Shown piece after piece: positions 49,270-63,708 of a stretch of DNA of 64,000 nucleotides. Both the position numbers and the translations under genes were made by a program. Positions within the stretch are counted from its first letter, which is position 1. Every line of letters starts with the position of its first letter. The DNA is from Tubiluchus corallicola (lineage: Eukaryota > Priapulida > Priapulimorpha > Priapulimorphida > Tubiluchidae): NCBI GenBank assembly GCA_030141605.1, contig JAQGDQ010000452.1, positions 41,580-105,579 of the forward strand, read 5' to 3'. Below the pieces are notes generated by a model. That model was not told where the DNA came from and searched no databases. It was given only the letters and a program-made list of their open reading frames with translations.

Positions 49270-52200
49270 TACTCAATTTAAAGTTTTTCATACGTAAATA
49301 TTAGATTTGAAATATTATTAATATTGGTCGAGTACAGTGAGCGATGATGTGATTGTTAGGAACAATTCTCCAATGGCAGGAATCTTTCTTGTGGCATTTG
49401 CAACTTTGCAAAAGCGAAGGTTGCAGCATGACTCTACTGTATCCCAAGCCATTAAGCATTGTAAAATATCTTATTTGGGTTGAAAAGTGTTGAACTCATC
49501 CTCATTAATAGTTTTTATTGAAGCACAAGTCTATGGAAGTAGAAAAAATTTCAATACAACCAGTTAGTTCCCTTGAAATATCCTAGAAGCCTCAAGTTTC
49601 ATTATTTCTATTATCACCTGCATGTGTTTGTCTAAATGTCATTACATGACATTGATTAGAGCAGCCGTGGAGAAAATTTTTTAGAAAGCCACGTAGCTAC
49701 ACCCTACGGCTATGCAGTAAACAGTAATTGTCTGAAGCATGTGATGGAAATAGACTTTTAATCAGTTAACCGAGATCGTGTTTGTGGGAGCCTCGATTTG
49801 ATTTTTTTCAGGCCTCTGTGAAAAAATTCTCTAGTCCTCCTCCGATGACTCACACCTCATTTTTGTTAGAATTCTCTGTGAATGTGCGAGAAATGATGCA
49901 GAGTGCTGGAATAAATGCAAAGCATAATGCAGATGTTAAAATCGTACATTCCCTAATGTAATAAGTTTTCATTTGTAGACCTAAGTTACGATAAAACAGA
50001 AAACGGCGTATTGGGTTCAGCAAAGGAGTTGTACACTGTTCCACTGTGTTGTGTAGCATTTCACATTTTACTCAGGAATGAATCGACCTTAACAGTGTTT
50101 CTCACAAGCACAAATTTGACTGATCGATTTGAAAATTGTTTATTTCAATCATGTGTTGTCACCCAGAACTAAACTAATTGATGCAAAAACATTGTTGCTA
50201 TGGATGTAAAGTTATGCATGCGTAATGTTAGTTGAGATCATGAAGATTTGTTTGTACCGTTGAGCACATTCTGACATCTAGATTTTCATGTCGGGTACCT
50301 GGTCTGCCTTTTGAAAGTTAGTTTTACATTTAGATTTTGACATCGTAAATACATTGTACATATTTAACAATCTGTAATATACGTGCATGTGAAATACAGG
50401 AAAGCTAAAATTAAGCCTGTAGGTATGTAACTTAACTTACATTTTCTATACTTGAATAATATGGGTACATCATCACGATTTACGTCTAATTTTATTATAA
50501 CTGACTGTAAGGGTTTTATCATTTGTTTTCTGACACAGTCAATGATGACGACAAAGTACACAAGCATCCGCTTTCAAAATCTCTACATTTTGTAAGAACG
50601 ACATTTTTTGGAATCTCATAGTAATACGTTGTAAAAGATATAGCCAAGTTATTTCTTAGGATATTTCAAGAAATACATATATAATGAAGCAAAACTAAAA
50701 CAAAAAAATTAATTTTGATGTTTGTATTAAGTTCAACCTCATATTACAGCATTATGTACAGCTAGCATTTGATGATATTACTTACATAACTTAAATCTAC
50801 AATCCATTTTTAACAATTTCAGAACAAACAATCTGTACAAAACTAACCTAAAAACATAGAAAAGTATTAGCAAATGCTGGTGAGAGAGGAAATGTGAAGA
50901 ACATGCTTATAGCTAACTTTTCTAGTCAAACTCACGGCTAAATCTAATCACAGAAACATAATCTTGCTAAATAAACGGAAGCCAGTTATATAAATACGCC
51001 CAAGATGTAACTTCCCTACTACTTTTAAATTGTTTTACATTGTCTATAGTTTCAACTCGGCTAAAGACGTCCAATGAACGAATCACAATTTTATTTGGAA
51101 GCAGATCAAACCCTATAACAAAATGGGACGATTTGAAATGGACAAGGACAAAAAAATGAAGAAACGGTATTGCACAGAGAATACTACTAAAAGTCTGTCT
51201 TACTAACAACAAAATTTGCTTAAATGACTTTACTAACTTTGACGATGCACACCTAATAATTCTCTACAATGAAAAAAACGTGCCACAGTTTGTTTACATC
51301 TACATTTTACAAGGACAAAAACGTCGTGTATTGAATCACAGCCGACAGGAAGTTGCCAGCACCAGCTGTCATACGAAATTCCTTGTATTTAACGAAAATA
51401 CATTGCAGCAAATCTTACTGTACATCGACACAATGGAAAACTGAGACGTTTAAACACTAGGGTAAAATTTTTAATCATAATTTTAACAAATACATAAGCA
51501 ACAAAGAAAGAATCGGCTGTTCTGTATTTTGTCCTAAACTTGCTATCTAGTTGTCATGGAAACTCGAATAATACAAGCGTACTATAGCAGTCGGCTGACC
51601 TCTTTCAATAACAAATCATATATTTTAACTAAGCTATTCAGCATTGTATGTGAAATCAACAAAGATGCTCCTATACCAGCTACCAGCCTTGCAATGATTC
51701 ATTATATTTACACAGAGAAACAGAGATTGAACAGTTAAGTCACAGTAGAGTTGCAACATGGGCATCAAACTAACTACATGCTGTATTACCCTCAAAAACA
51801 TAATTTAAAAAATCCAATATTTTTTACAGCTTCGACACTGTGCAGTTAATGTGCAAACTTGCTTTAGTCACAGAAAAATAGAAATCGAAGAGTTCAAAAA
51901 GTTTATTTTTCTTGCGAGCATTCGCTATCGTTACACATTGCAGATGCTAACATAATACGTAAAATTTTGAAGCATTTCATGAATAATACAATGAAAGGGT
52001 TACTTGAAGCAAGATTATCATGATACCATCATTGATGATTGCGATCCACAATTCTGTTCCATCCCGTTCGTATCATCCCACCACGTTCCACTCCATTCCA
52101 TTTTAGCAGACGAGCAGCAAAAGATGTTCTTCTGGATCTTCTACATGACGGTCCAGCGGATGGTCTTAGAACTGAGCAGTGTGAAAGCATGTGTGAAAGC

Positions 52201-52900
52201 TTGAAGTGGATTTGACAGCTGGTTGAAAATCACACCCCATTTTTCTCTTTTTTTCAATGACATGAAAAAGGGAAGGGAAAGGTTTGGTTTAGGAATAACA
52301 AACAGCAGCAATGTTGCTTCGTTCCACAAATCTTGGTGACAAAACGATGTATACTGAACGTTATTTGTATCTGGCATCCATTAAAATACCTTGACCCAAC
52401 TTACTTGTGAACGACAAAGAACTCCCCAATTCTTGTACTATTGATAAAACAGGATCAGAAAGTTGAAGACAAACACTGAAACCGAACAATTCTCCCTAAG
52501 AAACAAGCACTAAATAGTGCCTTGTATGGAGCTGAATGATGGAAATGGACAGCAATATCCCTCAGACGAATCAATGGCATCATTATGTGCAGAGTATTGA
52601 GAAAAAGAAAGACTAATGATGTAGGACATCGAGTTAGTCAATTTTGTTGTAATTGCATCAGTTGAAATAAGTCCGCCTATCACTGCACAGCTATGCAGGA
52701 AAACAAACACGGTGAATATACCTCAGCACGTCAGTGGCTCATTGGATTAAGTCTCAAACATCAAAGAAGACCAATTAACAAGACAAAATTGAAACGCCGA
52801 TACTATAAACACTGATACTTTTTACCTGACAATTAACACATAAAAACAGGAGCTTTAATCATCTTGAGTGACTTCGAGGGACCCCCATGAAGATGCAGGT
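49270..52900. other. Intergenic stretch between convergent ERCC1 and LENG8
   Basis: AT-rich; short open frames on both strands (the longest about 80 codons at 50967-51212 minus and 52141-52377 minus) have no recognisable domain, no splice support and no repeat structure. I see no gene here. Confidence 0.45.
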
Positions 52901-52919
52901 TCTATGATAAGGTGCAGGT

Positions 52920-53880
52920 TGTCGACAAAATGTCCCATCATCAGTATCAGTGATAAAACGACCCAACATTAGTGTAAGTGAATAACTGTCTCACACAGTC
53001 GGCAGTATCAATGACAAAAATCATCAATATCAGTGATGAAATGTCCCATCAGTATCAGTGACAAAATGTCCTATCAGCATCCGTGATGAAACGCCCCATC
53101 AATATCCGTGACGAAATGTCCCATCAGTGTCAGCGACAAAATGTCCCATCAGCATTCGTGATGAAATGACCCATCAGTATTGGCGATGAAATGCCCCATC
53201 AGTATCCGTGACGAAATGCCCCATCAGTATCCGTGACGAAATGCCCCATCAGTATCCGTGACGAAATGTCCCATCAGTATCCATGACAAAATGTCCCATC
53301 AGGATCAGTGACGAAATGCCCCATCAGTATCCGTGACGAAATGCCCCATCAGTATCCGTGAGAAAATGTCCCATCAGTATCCATGAGTGACAAAATGTCC
53401 CATCAGTATCCATGACAAAATGTCCCGTCAGTGTCCGTGACAAAATGTCCCATCAATATCCCTGACAAAATGTCCCATCATTATCCCTGACAAAATGTCC
53501 CATCAGTATCTGTGATGAGACGTCCCATTAGTATCAGTGACAAAATGTCTCGTCAATATCAGTGACAAAATGTCCCATCAGTATCAGCGACGAAATGTTC
53601 CATCAATATTAGTGATGAAATGTCCCATCAGCATCCGTGATGCAATGTCCCATCAGTACTAGTGATGAAATGTCCTATCAGTATCCGTGACAAAATGCTC
53701 CATCAACATTAGTGATGAAATGTCCCATCAGCATCCGTGATGCAATGTCCCATCAGTATCCGTGACAAAATGCTCCATCAATATTAGTGATGAAATGTCC
53801 CATCAGTACTAGTGATGAAATGTCCCATCAGTATCAGTGACAAAATGTCCCATCAGGATCAGCGACAAAAGATCTGATGA
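52920..53880 (+). repeat. 25-bp minisatellite, about 38 copies
   Basis: Unit GTATCCGTGACAAAATGTCC plus CATCA with many variants (CAGTG for CCGTG, GACGAAATG, GATGAAATG). The period is a constant 25 bp through most of the array. It lies about 1.2 kb downstream of the LENG8 stop codon. Confidence 0.93.
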
Positions 53881-55100
53881 CAGAAGTGCCGAGATGACTC
53901 CATCTTTTCAGCAAACAACTCGGTCTGAAATAGCAGCTGCAGCAGAATCATCTTTGCAAAGCGTGACCAAAAATACCGCATCCCCTTTAGACTGGCCTAG
54001 TATCTCAATGTAGTTCACTACATGACCTTTATGTGTACTCTTCAAAAATGCTCATTAGCCTCCACTTTCATGCAGTAGAGACTCAGCAAGCTACATACAG
54101 ATCAAGGAATCTCTCTTCCAATCATAATTATATTTTCAGAGAAATTATCACAACTTCCTGTGTACTTAGTTAAATGTCAACCTTTGATTTCAGAAAATAA
54201 TCTTATCTGTTAGGAATTTTGATGCATTGTTATTGCCATTAATAAGTAGAAACTGTATTAACTGTGTACAGTGGAAATTTTCCTCGACTGCATACAAGTA
54301 ATGATTTTTCGTGAGGTTTCCTCGTGGCTAATATCTTAAATTTTCACCATCCCAGTGTCTTCGCTTAACAATTGTATTCAATAATAATGCTGATTCTGAG
54401 GTTGTGCTTCACTCCAGGAAGAAATTGTATAAACACCCAGCAAAAATGCCATACTTAAAACACAAGGAAATTTGGTTAAACAAGGTTAAATATTTGGTTA
54501 AATTTGGAAACAAGGAAAAAGAAAATATATGAAATTTTACTAAACTTCTGCCGCAAACTGTCCGCTGTAACGAAATACACTGTCGTGTGATTGAACCAAA
54601 CTAATTTTGTCACATTTAGTTGGCAGATCCAAGAAAGTGCAGCAGCAGTGCAAGACAGTCCCGAGATTGTACTTACAAACCTGGTCTTTCCATCCTCACC
54701 TGCTCGTCGTGAACTTTCACCCCACGATCATCTGGTCCGCTGCACTGACACAATCCAAACAGACGAAGCAAGTTATTAACAAAGTTTATTTAAACATCCC
54801 ATCAAACCCGTTACGTTACCACTGCCTGATTAGAGTAGAACCGAAATCTCACAAAAGATGATTGAGTAATTTTTTGCAGTCCATAATACACAATGTCCTT
54901 CGTAGAAAAAACTGGAAACATAAGTATAGTACACACACATATCACACTGCTCAGTTCCCCCCATTTATCTCCATTGTTGTGATCCTTTATTGAAGACAGC
55001 CATCCTAAAAACCTGCTTGGTAAAACTTGACAAGATTAATGAGAAAAGATAATTGCCTCGCTTCCTATACACTATATACAAGAGAAGAGTGCTACTACGG

Positions 55101-58100
55101 CTAGGACTGCACGGCAGCCGTGAAAGCCGTCAGACTTTGCTTGCCGTCTATGCTGCTTTTATTGGGCGCGGTGAATACTACATTGAACTGCTCTAAAAAC
55201 TCTATACATTCCTCCGGAGTGTCAAATGCAAGCTCATCCTGAATATAAGATACAGCTAGGGAGGGCCGGTATCTAGAACAGAAAGAGGCAGTTAGTATAT
55301 CATTTTACAACCAAACATCTTAATACCGCATAGAAGTCAAGTTCAAAACATTCGTACAGCTCCACCTGGTGTGATAACAGACTTTTTTCTTTCCACATTA
55401 AAATATAATCATGTGCTAAACTGCTTAATTACTACTTGATTAATGGTAGATTGAAAAATGGTGCCTCCCATTACACGCATGTTTCCTACAATGCTACAGT
55501 TATAATAAAAACTCAAAAATGCTACTAGTTATAAACATTTTACACAAATGAATGTAAATCTCAAACATTTGCCCATTTTCTATATCATCAATTAGAACCT
55601 CAATATTTCGTATTCAACTTCACAACATGCGCATATCATAATGTTGATTGTATCTAATAAACCAAGGCAAATAAGGATAATTCATTAACTCATTTTACAT
55701 AACTTACAGTGCTGTATACTTACCTTTTTACGTCTCATCCTTGACAAAAAAATTTCTTTGGACATTAAAATATGAACTATTATTATACGAGCGATAATGG
55801 CATTATTGATAACGAGATCCTACAAGTGCATTGATTCACATTTAAACACCGAAGTTTCTAGGATACGCAATTTAGAACACAAAATGTTGTTCTGCGAGTT
55901 TCTTAGAACACATCAGTCTCGATTTCGGTTCTGAAATGGTTTCTGTTTGCTATGTTGAAGTGATAGCTTCAACATTTCTCGCTATCGTAAAAATGCCTTT
56001 AAACTAACATTAAGAGCCGTAAAACTAAAATCAAGAAACGGGAGGATAGAAAAAGAAATTTACAAAACATTAAAAACAGAGAAGGCTTACATGACAAAAT
56101 TAAAGAAGAATGCTAATGGTACGTACGACTTTACTATGGTTTTTAGGGCATACTTCCTGGCCCTCTCAGTAAACCAATCTACCAGGTAACCTGCCATCAT
56201 TGGTGCTATCCTATATAGCTTAAAGAATCTCCTATAATTGTTGAGGTGCCAGGTGGACCGTAGCTCCAAGGCAAATTTCACAACTTCGTTTTCACGAGCC
56301 TCCTTAGTCAACCATGCCATGGTTGTAGTCATGTCTGTATTAACAAGTCAAGGCTTGTAACAACATTTTTAAGGTGAAAAATAAAAATAATTACTACTAA
56401 ATTAATAGAAATGTAAACGGTTATCGGTAAGTCAAAAATAAAGAATTTTAAACAATAAACATAGTTTTAAGTCAATTTTCATGTCTATAAATCAACGTGT
56501 ACACATTTTTAAGGTGAAAAATAAAAATGATTACTACTGTTTAATAGAAAAGTAAACGATTATTGGTAAGTCAAAAATAGAGAATTTTAAACGATAAACA
56601 TAGCTTTAAGTCAATTTTCATGTCTATAAATCCACGTGTACATAAAAGGATACCGATTGTGCTATTTGTAAACATATAATACAGCAACCGATAGCCAGTG
56701 AATTCAAATCGGTTGAGTGGCTCATGCTGTGCGAGTTCTATGTACAAGGCTTTCAGCTGAGTCTGACACTGATTAAATTCCTCGTGGTCACCCTGAAAAG
56801 TGAAAAAAACAAACCACGTGTAACTGGATTCGTAAAAAACTCTCAACTGTAGCTGTGAAATCTTACAAGACGTGAATATGTAGGAAAAACAATAAAGACA
56901 TTTGTCACAATCAAAGTAAATAAATATCGTGTACCTTTTCTAAAGCTATTCGAGCATGAGTTTCATAGACTTCTATAGTGAATAAATTTCGTATACACTG
57001 CACCTATACAAAATGTAAAAGTATAAACTGTAAGTTTGTCTTAAGCCATTTATTCCAGACATTCGATGCATGTGAAATGATAAAAACCAGGAAGAAAAAT
57101 CATGTTAGTTAGCGCCACCAATGAAAACATCAGCATTCACAGTGGTAAATATATTGCAGGTGTTAGAAGTGGCTGCAAGGTCGATAGTAAAAATACTTCT
57201 ATTTCAGTCTAATCACCCATCCGGAAATTTTATAATTTTTCCTGGAGCACTCATATAAAATCATACTTTAATCAATTTAAAACGTAAAACGGGATAATTA
57301 TTATAGCATCGTTGCTTCGGCTAGGGCGCAGCTATATTTTTCTACAGCTAGCTCTCGGCCAGGGTTGCCCCTTTTTGTATGATGCCGATTATCATACTGG
57401 AAGCTAAAAATTATGGTATTTTCCGGCAAATTATCTTATTAAAGGCTGAGCAGTGTTGCCGTTTATACCATAATTATCAGAACATACGTTCATACCATAG
57501 TGAAAAGAGACTACACGATAACTGATAATTACATGATAATTAATAATGCGAAATAAGAAATTAAAAAACAAAGTGTGAAAAAATGTACATTAAACAAATT
57601 AAAACACCACTACTACCGGTGTAAAAAACAATCTCTGATTTCAACTGATTTTAAATACTCCACGATTCAACCTTAAACATTTACAAAGCTTAGAAAAAAT
57701 TTCTTCAGCTCGTGAGGTAAGACGGAACCAAATTTTTTTGTGGTCAGCCCAACAGAAAGATGTTACAAAAAACAAAAATCTTATTATCTAAATATGAAAT
57801 CTCCGAGGTGAGTGTGTTATCGTAATGTCAATTGTAATTGTAAAGTTGTAGTGCATTTAGTTTTTTTAGCAATTATGCCTATTTTATCGGCAACGATAAT
57901 AAAATTTACCAGAGCTTTGAGCATTTTTGCCCACATTTTTGTAGCTACTGCTAAGCAGAATCGGGACAGCATTACTATTTTACAAAATTGTCAAAAGAAG
58001 CTTTCGATCAAGATCAAAAGTTTAAGCAATCTTACACGCTTAACAAGAAATTTCATAATTTGCGGGACAGCATTGCCGTTTTACAAAATTGCCAAAATAA

Positions 58101-61096
58101 GCTGTGATTTTAAATACTGCACGATTCAACCTTAAACATTTTCAAAGCTTAGAAAAAATTTCTTCAGCTCGTGAGGTAAGACGGAACCAAATTTTTTTGT
58201 GGTCAGCCGAACAGAAAGATGTTACAAAAAAGTTTAAGCAATCTTACACACTTAGCAAAATTGCCAAAAGAAGCTTTCGGTCAAGATCAAAAGTTTAAGC
58301 AATCTTACACACTTAACAAGAAATTTCATAATTCATTAAGTACCGTAAGATCTTGTCGAATAGATTTCAGTTGTTCACATGCATAGCGGTAATCTGACGT
58401 TTCTTTCCACCGTTTCTTCACGTTATTTATGGCAAGCTTTAGCACCCCTAGTGGTCGCACGGTGGACGGATCAGGTGCCTAAACATGAAGAGACATTAAC
58501 AAGTACAAAACATACTCTAATAACAGTCCAACACACTATGTTAAGTTACTAAAACTTTAAGTTTTGGTATTTCATTGTTATATATTAAATCTTACAGTAA
58601 TACTTGAGAAAGAGATTTTCAAAATTGAGGTTCACAAAATTTAATAAAATAAAAAGCAAGATTTAGTATATAACCCTGTATCTATAAAACCACACACATA
58701 CAATTTTACGACTCTGACCCTTACTACACCACTCATACAAAAAAACCCCTCCCACCAGAGACCATTCGTAAAACCCAAGACCATTCAAGTATATCAAAAT
58801 CTCATGAAATTCATCTGCAGTTACTACAGTACGGTACTCAATATTTTTGGTTAATGCGCTTAAAATAAGACAAAATTATTTTATGTCTGTGACCAAAAAG
58901 ATTTTACCGTCTTTATGTCATCTTTACTTTACTTTTGTGTACTATAATGTATGTAGAAACTATCATACTAAGTACCATTTTGTTTATAAGCAGGTACGTT
59001 TATCACATGGTAACGTGCTAGCGCAGCAGTTTTGCTTTGAATCTGTCACCAGCCTTGTCAGCTGTAATTATAAACCTCGTTGTTTCTGGAAGCTAAACAT
59101 TTAATCACTTGTCTAGCGGTTCGATTTCGAACCTTCCACTGATTTCACAGAGGCACCGTCAACTGTTTTTTTCACAGGGGAAACAGTCATTACCAACTCC
59201 ATCTTAAGCACGTTAGACACCACGTGTTTTGTGTGAATATGTGCAGCTTAAGCAATAGATTTTCAACGTTTTTATCAGTATGGATTTCTTTGTGAAGAAA
59301 TGAAGCAGCTAACCCTCCATTAGAATTTTTAATGTAAATAAACAGATTTGAGCAATTTTTTTAATTTTTTTTATTAATTCACACATATATACACAAGCAC
59401 CCATATTCTTAAATAACTGCACATACGAATGTTGGCATTAACTGGTTCCTAAAATTCATTTTGAACCTTTGCAGTGCATACTAAGCTGAAGAGTGATGAA
59501 TCATACTTCTATAGTAATAATACTACTCCACCCATTGTTTTAAGAGTCAGTTGGTTAATTGGGTCAAAACACTTTCGCACCAAAGTGAGTCTATTAAGCA
59601 GTACATACAATATAAGGATCTGATAACTATTTCACCGGCCAAAAATGTTCACGTTCACGTGTTCATGTTCATAGTTCAGTTCCTCTGACCAAAAATTGTT
59701 TCAAATTAAGGATCGTAGAAAGGCATTTGTACTTACAGTGGTTAACCTGAGATACATTTTCTCTATATCTTGACAAGTTCCAATAATAGTCATTTTGCTC
59801 CAGTCCATGTGATACTCATCATTTTCCTACATGAAACAGAAATGTACCGGACATGAAATTTTGAGTAACTGCATCACGTCTCTGATTATGCGTATCAAAT
59901 ATAAGTGATTTTGTAGCATTCTAAACGTAACGAATGATGCAAAGTGATGTGAGACTACTCAATGCAAGGTACCAAAATTGAATCCAGGTTGAGCACGAGT
60001 TTTTGCGGTCGTTGACGAGGTTTAGCGTCCTCCCTCGAGGCGGAAACAGCTGGCTTATCAATGTGAGCATGGAAGCGGGCAGCCCGCTGTTGCAACCTGC
60101 TTTCTTTGCTAGGGTCTTCATCCTCAAATTTAGAAATACTGAAACAGAAGACGTTTGATTAAATTACGTTTTATGAATGTGTATAATAATTACATAATTT
60201 AAGTATTGGTAAGACTATGGAAAGCAGACAATTTAGTTGCATTGAGAATAAATGTACATATCTATTGATTGCAAAAAATCTACTCTAGCCTAAATGAGAA
60301 TACAAGTGTACTTAATTACACTAACCCTTTCTTCTTTTTATTCTTTGACTTTTTCTTATCATTCTTGTTTTGCACTTTTGATGTAAGTGGACGATTTGGT
60401 CTCTCGTCAGAAACATTCGACTTTCCTTTAGTTGCCTTCCTACTTTTCCTTTCTGAAATCGGCCGTCGTTCTCGACTTCGCGTCCTGTTCTGGATGCGTG
60501 ATCCATCGTCCGACAAACTGCCCGAGCTAAACAGTAAAAGATTTTCAAATGAAAATTCAGAATCAATAAAAACACGCAGTTTGCTCAAAACATATTTCAC
60601 TTCTCGAACTTGCGTGCATGCCTCGTCGTTCATACCTGCTATGGCTGTATCGTCGACGACGACTATGTCGATGAGGACTATGAGAACGGGACCGAGATCG
60701 GGACAAAGACCTCCTAGCTTCGTGCCAGCTAGCTCTGGCACCTCTTCCTCTCCCTCGTCCACTAAAAAATTGATTTCGTCCTCTCTGCGGTAACGGTCGA
60801 CTGAGAGGCTTCTTGGGCGACTCCATTTTGAAAGGAATAAAACCAGTGCCTTCCTTGTCCTTGACCTGTTGACTACTGCCTACTCTACATGGAAAATTAA
60901 TAGATTAATTATAGAAAATTGCATGTATAATTAGCAATTAGCAAAGTGTGCATATTTTACAGCTTAAAAATGAGGCAACCGTTACGAAGTAAACTTTATT
61001 TAGACACAAAACGCGTCACAACATTTATAAAATTGATTTATTTATTTTTGTGCCTAATAAATAATAATACTAATACTACTACTAAATATAATACTA

Positions 61097-61136
<40 letters not shown>

Positions 61137-63708
61137 TAATAACGTATATTTTGCAAAAAAAGCCTATCAGAAATATCTCTACAAAATGACAGGATAGTGC
61201 AACTTCCGACAAGTTTTTCACTTGATAGTGGTCTATCCACGACTTGCATGCATAAGTTGTAATAACTGATGAGAAGCCTCTATTTTGACCCACTAGTGTC
61301 TGTAAATTTATAATCAGAACTTGAAAACTGATACTGTTAATAAGGTAAGTTTTTAGGCATTCTATCAGTACTGAAACACTGCGAACGGTACCATTAAAAG
61401 ATGGAGCAGCATGGTATACAATATTTCTCTTAACGACAAGTGTTGACTGAGCAAATGTCAAAAGCTAAAAGTTGATCATGTGTCAGCAATTGTGGAAGTT
61501 TTTTTTTCTAATCTCAAATTTTTCTCTCACAACACAATTCAAGCAATGACCAGAAAAAAAATCATGTTTATCAAACTTCATATAAACTTACGAAGGTAGG
61601 GGCTCCGAATTCCAGTCTATTGTATAAACAGTATTTTCGTTGAAAGCCCTGGTCAATTTACCCTTCAGGGTGAGTTCAGTTAAGTCTTGCTGCACAGATG
61701 TGGTGCACTGTTGAAATGCACGAGCCACGTACCTCCTACAAAACACAATAAGGAAACAGTGGCATATGTTTAAAGACGAATTGTTGTGACGAACAGCCAT
61801 GACACTGTGATACTGCAAAAAAGGAAAACAGATTTTCCTTACATAAAAAACTGTTAACTCTTACTTTAAATCATCAGGCCACGCATCCTGTGACATCGCA
61901 TTACATGCCGTAGTTTCTTTAGGACGATTCTCCGCTTGGGGCTTATCATTACTCACTGAACACGTCTGCTAAAATAATACAGTTGCACAACAATTAAAAC
62001 ATGTAGCAAAGAAATGAAACTAAGGTGCCGTTTGTTTCGCTCCTGTTTTGAGCGTTGACACATTATTAACTTTTATCTCTTCATTTCGGTCACTGTGCGA
62101 AGTGTGTATGAGGTCATTTCACGTTTGTCGGAGATTTCCGACATGAACTAAGAAACGACATTCATTTTTTAGAAAACAATCGTCTACGGTGGACGTATTA
62201 ACAAAATTTGCCAAAATTGACAAAAGTCGTCAGAAAATTAGCTCGATAAAAATCGTTAAAAATGTTAGCGTGATTACACACCAATTTAAATTCATAGCGT
62301 TGCTTTTTGACTTACAAGTAGATACCAACTATTTAAAAAGTCCAGCCAAAATCAAAAAACAGAAAGTTTTGATCTCACTTTCTGCAGAAACGGCTAAAGC
62401 ATATCAGGCACACTTACTGTTTCAGACAGTGACTTTTTATCCGAAGAATTTTGCATGCCGTCTCTAGTCACGCCCCACTCTTGTGGAATCTCTTCTGGCG
62501 GCTCTTGCACATCCGAGTCAAACGGATTGGAATCAACTGACGGCTGTTCCTTACTATTCGGCTTCAAATACTGGATGTGTGGAACGCCAGTCGGTGCTAG
62601 AAGTTTACGCATAAATGATATTCAATATCAGTGTCACCAGAACAGAATCATAAAACATTGTAACTTTCAAGAAAGTCACAGAATTTACGTAACAAGTTAC
62701 TAGGGAATAGTAAGATGCACTGAATATTCGAATCACCGAATCTGTATAAAAATGCGGTCCGGTAAACTTCGGTCGCAATCGCAAAAGGTTCGATGAACTT
62801 CGGTATACCTTAGTTAGTTTTTTTAGTAATTGTCATGTTCGGTGAAAATTATATGAAACAAACAGAACATTTTCTTTAATGTTTAAAAAAATTATCAATA
62901 AAAAGCTGACGGTAAATGGGGAACATGGCACAACAGCCGACATTTTGCTTTGTGTTTCTGTATGATAACTCGAAAAAAGCAATACACCGTCTGTACACTA
63001 GTCAAGTCAATGAGCAATATCGTGGTGGTGCTTGTATTAAAATTATACACGATGAAATAAACCAATGAGAACTCGAGTTAATAAACAATTATACAATTAC
63101 AGTATTGCCTAGATAATGTTTTTATTGATTGCACAAAATTTTCTGAACAGCTTTTGAGAGAATTACAACTGTTTTTAAAATACTTACTACTTTACGATGT
63201 AGCCATTAAACAAAAACACAGAACAATTTTACACCGGTCAAGAATAGCCACTACTGTAACTTAAAATGATGAAACCTTACAGAATTTATAATTCTTTTCA
63301 ATTGGAATTAAAATTTAGTTAAGCTTCGGTAAAATTTTTTTATACGGCTTCGATATGTTATTCCAATTTAACTTGATATTTTGTTCAGAATTTGGTTCAG
63401 TAGCATTTGGCTGCTTATTCGGTCAAGTTTGGTTCGGTGACATTTGCTTGCCCATTCGGTCAAGTTTGGTTCGGCGACACACAAACATCAAAAAATATGC
63501 TTGTTCGTTTGATGAAATGTGCCTTCAGTGCACCTCTACACGTTAAATTAAAACAGCACACAACTATTTCAACAATAACAAGCAATTTTTCTACTTACTT
63601 CTATTTTGCTTCTTCTTGCCGCCTCTGTTGTTAAAAGGGGTTTGATGGCTCTGAGGCGGGAACCTTGGTTGTGTCTGCTCGGCACCGTGCACCTGTTGAG
63701 TTGACCAC
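55101..63708 (-). CDS. LENG8: LENG8 homologue (SAC3/GANP/Thp3 family), 5' partial
   Basis: Thirteen exons join in frame for about 654 residues: 63599-63708, 62418-62596, 61865-61968, 61592-61735, 60636-60884, 60326-60526, 59973-60138, 59737-59826, 58344-58478, 56935-57003, 56654-56792, 56127-56334, 55101-55272. The N-terminal part is Gln/Pro-rich, then comes the LENG8 core [10 protein letters not shown]...[12 protein letters not shown]. An Arg/Ser and Lys-rich region follows ([20 protein letters not shown]). The SAC3/GANP domain closes it: [96 protein letters not shown]. The family forms a complex with PCID2-type PCI proteins and acts in mRNA processing and export. The first visible exon starts mid-codon, so more exons lie past the right edge. 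Confidence 0.95.
56340..56645. repeat. Tandem duplication of about 150 bp in a LENG8 intron
   Basis: ACATTTTTAAGGTGAAAAAT at about 56363 recurs at about 56504, followed in both by AAACATAG-TTTAAGTCAATTTTCATGTC. Two copies only; near identical, so recent. Confidence 0.8.
57650..58235. repeat. Direct repeat of about 130 bp in a LENG8 intron
   Basis: GATTCAACCTTAAACATTT with AGCTCGTGAGGTAAGACGGA occurs at about 57,663 and again at about 58,122. Shorter blocks (GTTTAAGCAATCTTACACAC, AGAAGCTTTCG) are repeated in the same 700 bp, so the intron has grown by local duplication. Confidence 0.8.
58850..59612. mobile_element. Inverted-repeat DNA element, family B, copy 3 (left end decayed)
   Basis: The interior shares GCTAAACATTTAATCACTTG, GTACGTTTATCA and GTTAATTGGGTCAAAACAC with copies 1 and 2; the right end GTGAGTCTATTAAGCAGTAC is recognisable while the left inverted repeat is not. 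It lies in a LENG8 intron. Confidence 0.75.
61050..61145. repeat. AAT microsatellite in a LENG8 intron
   Basis: TAATAATAATAAT repeats with scattered TAC and AAC interruptions. The Asn-rich frame through it is an artefact. Confidence 0.9.
62730..63480. repeat. TTCGGT-rich segment, possible decayed element
   Basis: CGGTAAACTTCGGTCGCAAT and GAACTTCGGTATACC near 62,760-62,805, and TTCGGTCAAGTTTGGTTCGG repeated twice at 63,417-63,475. The shared motif at both ends of a 700-bp span hints at an old element; boundaries were not resolved. Confidence 0.35.

Noticed and set aside
57812-58298. 107- and 64-codon plus-strand frames
   Set aside because: They lie inside a LENG8 intron, overlap locally duplicated AT-rich sequence and have no domain.
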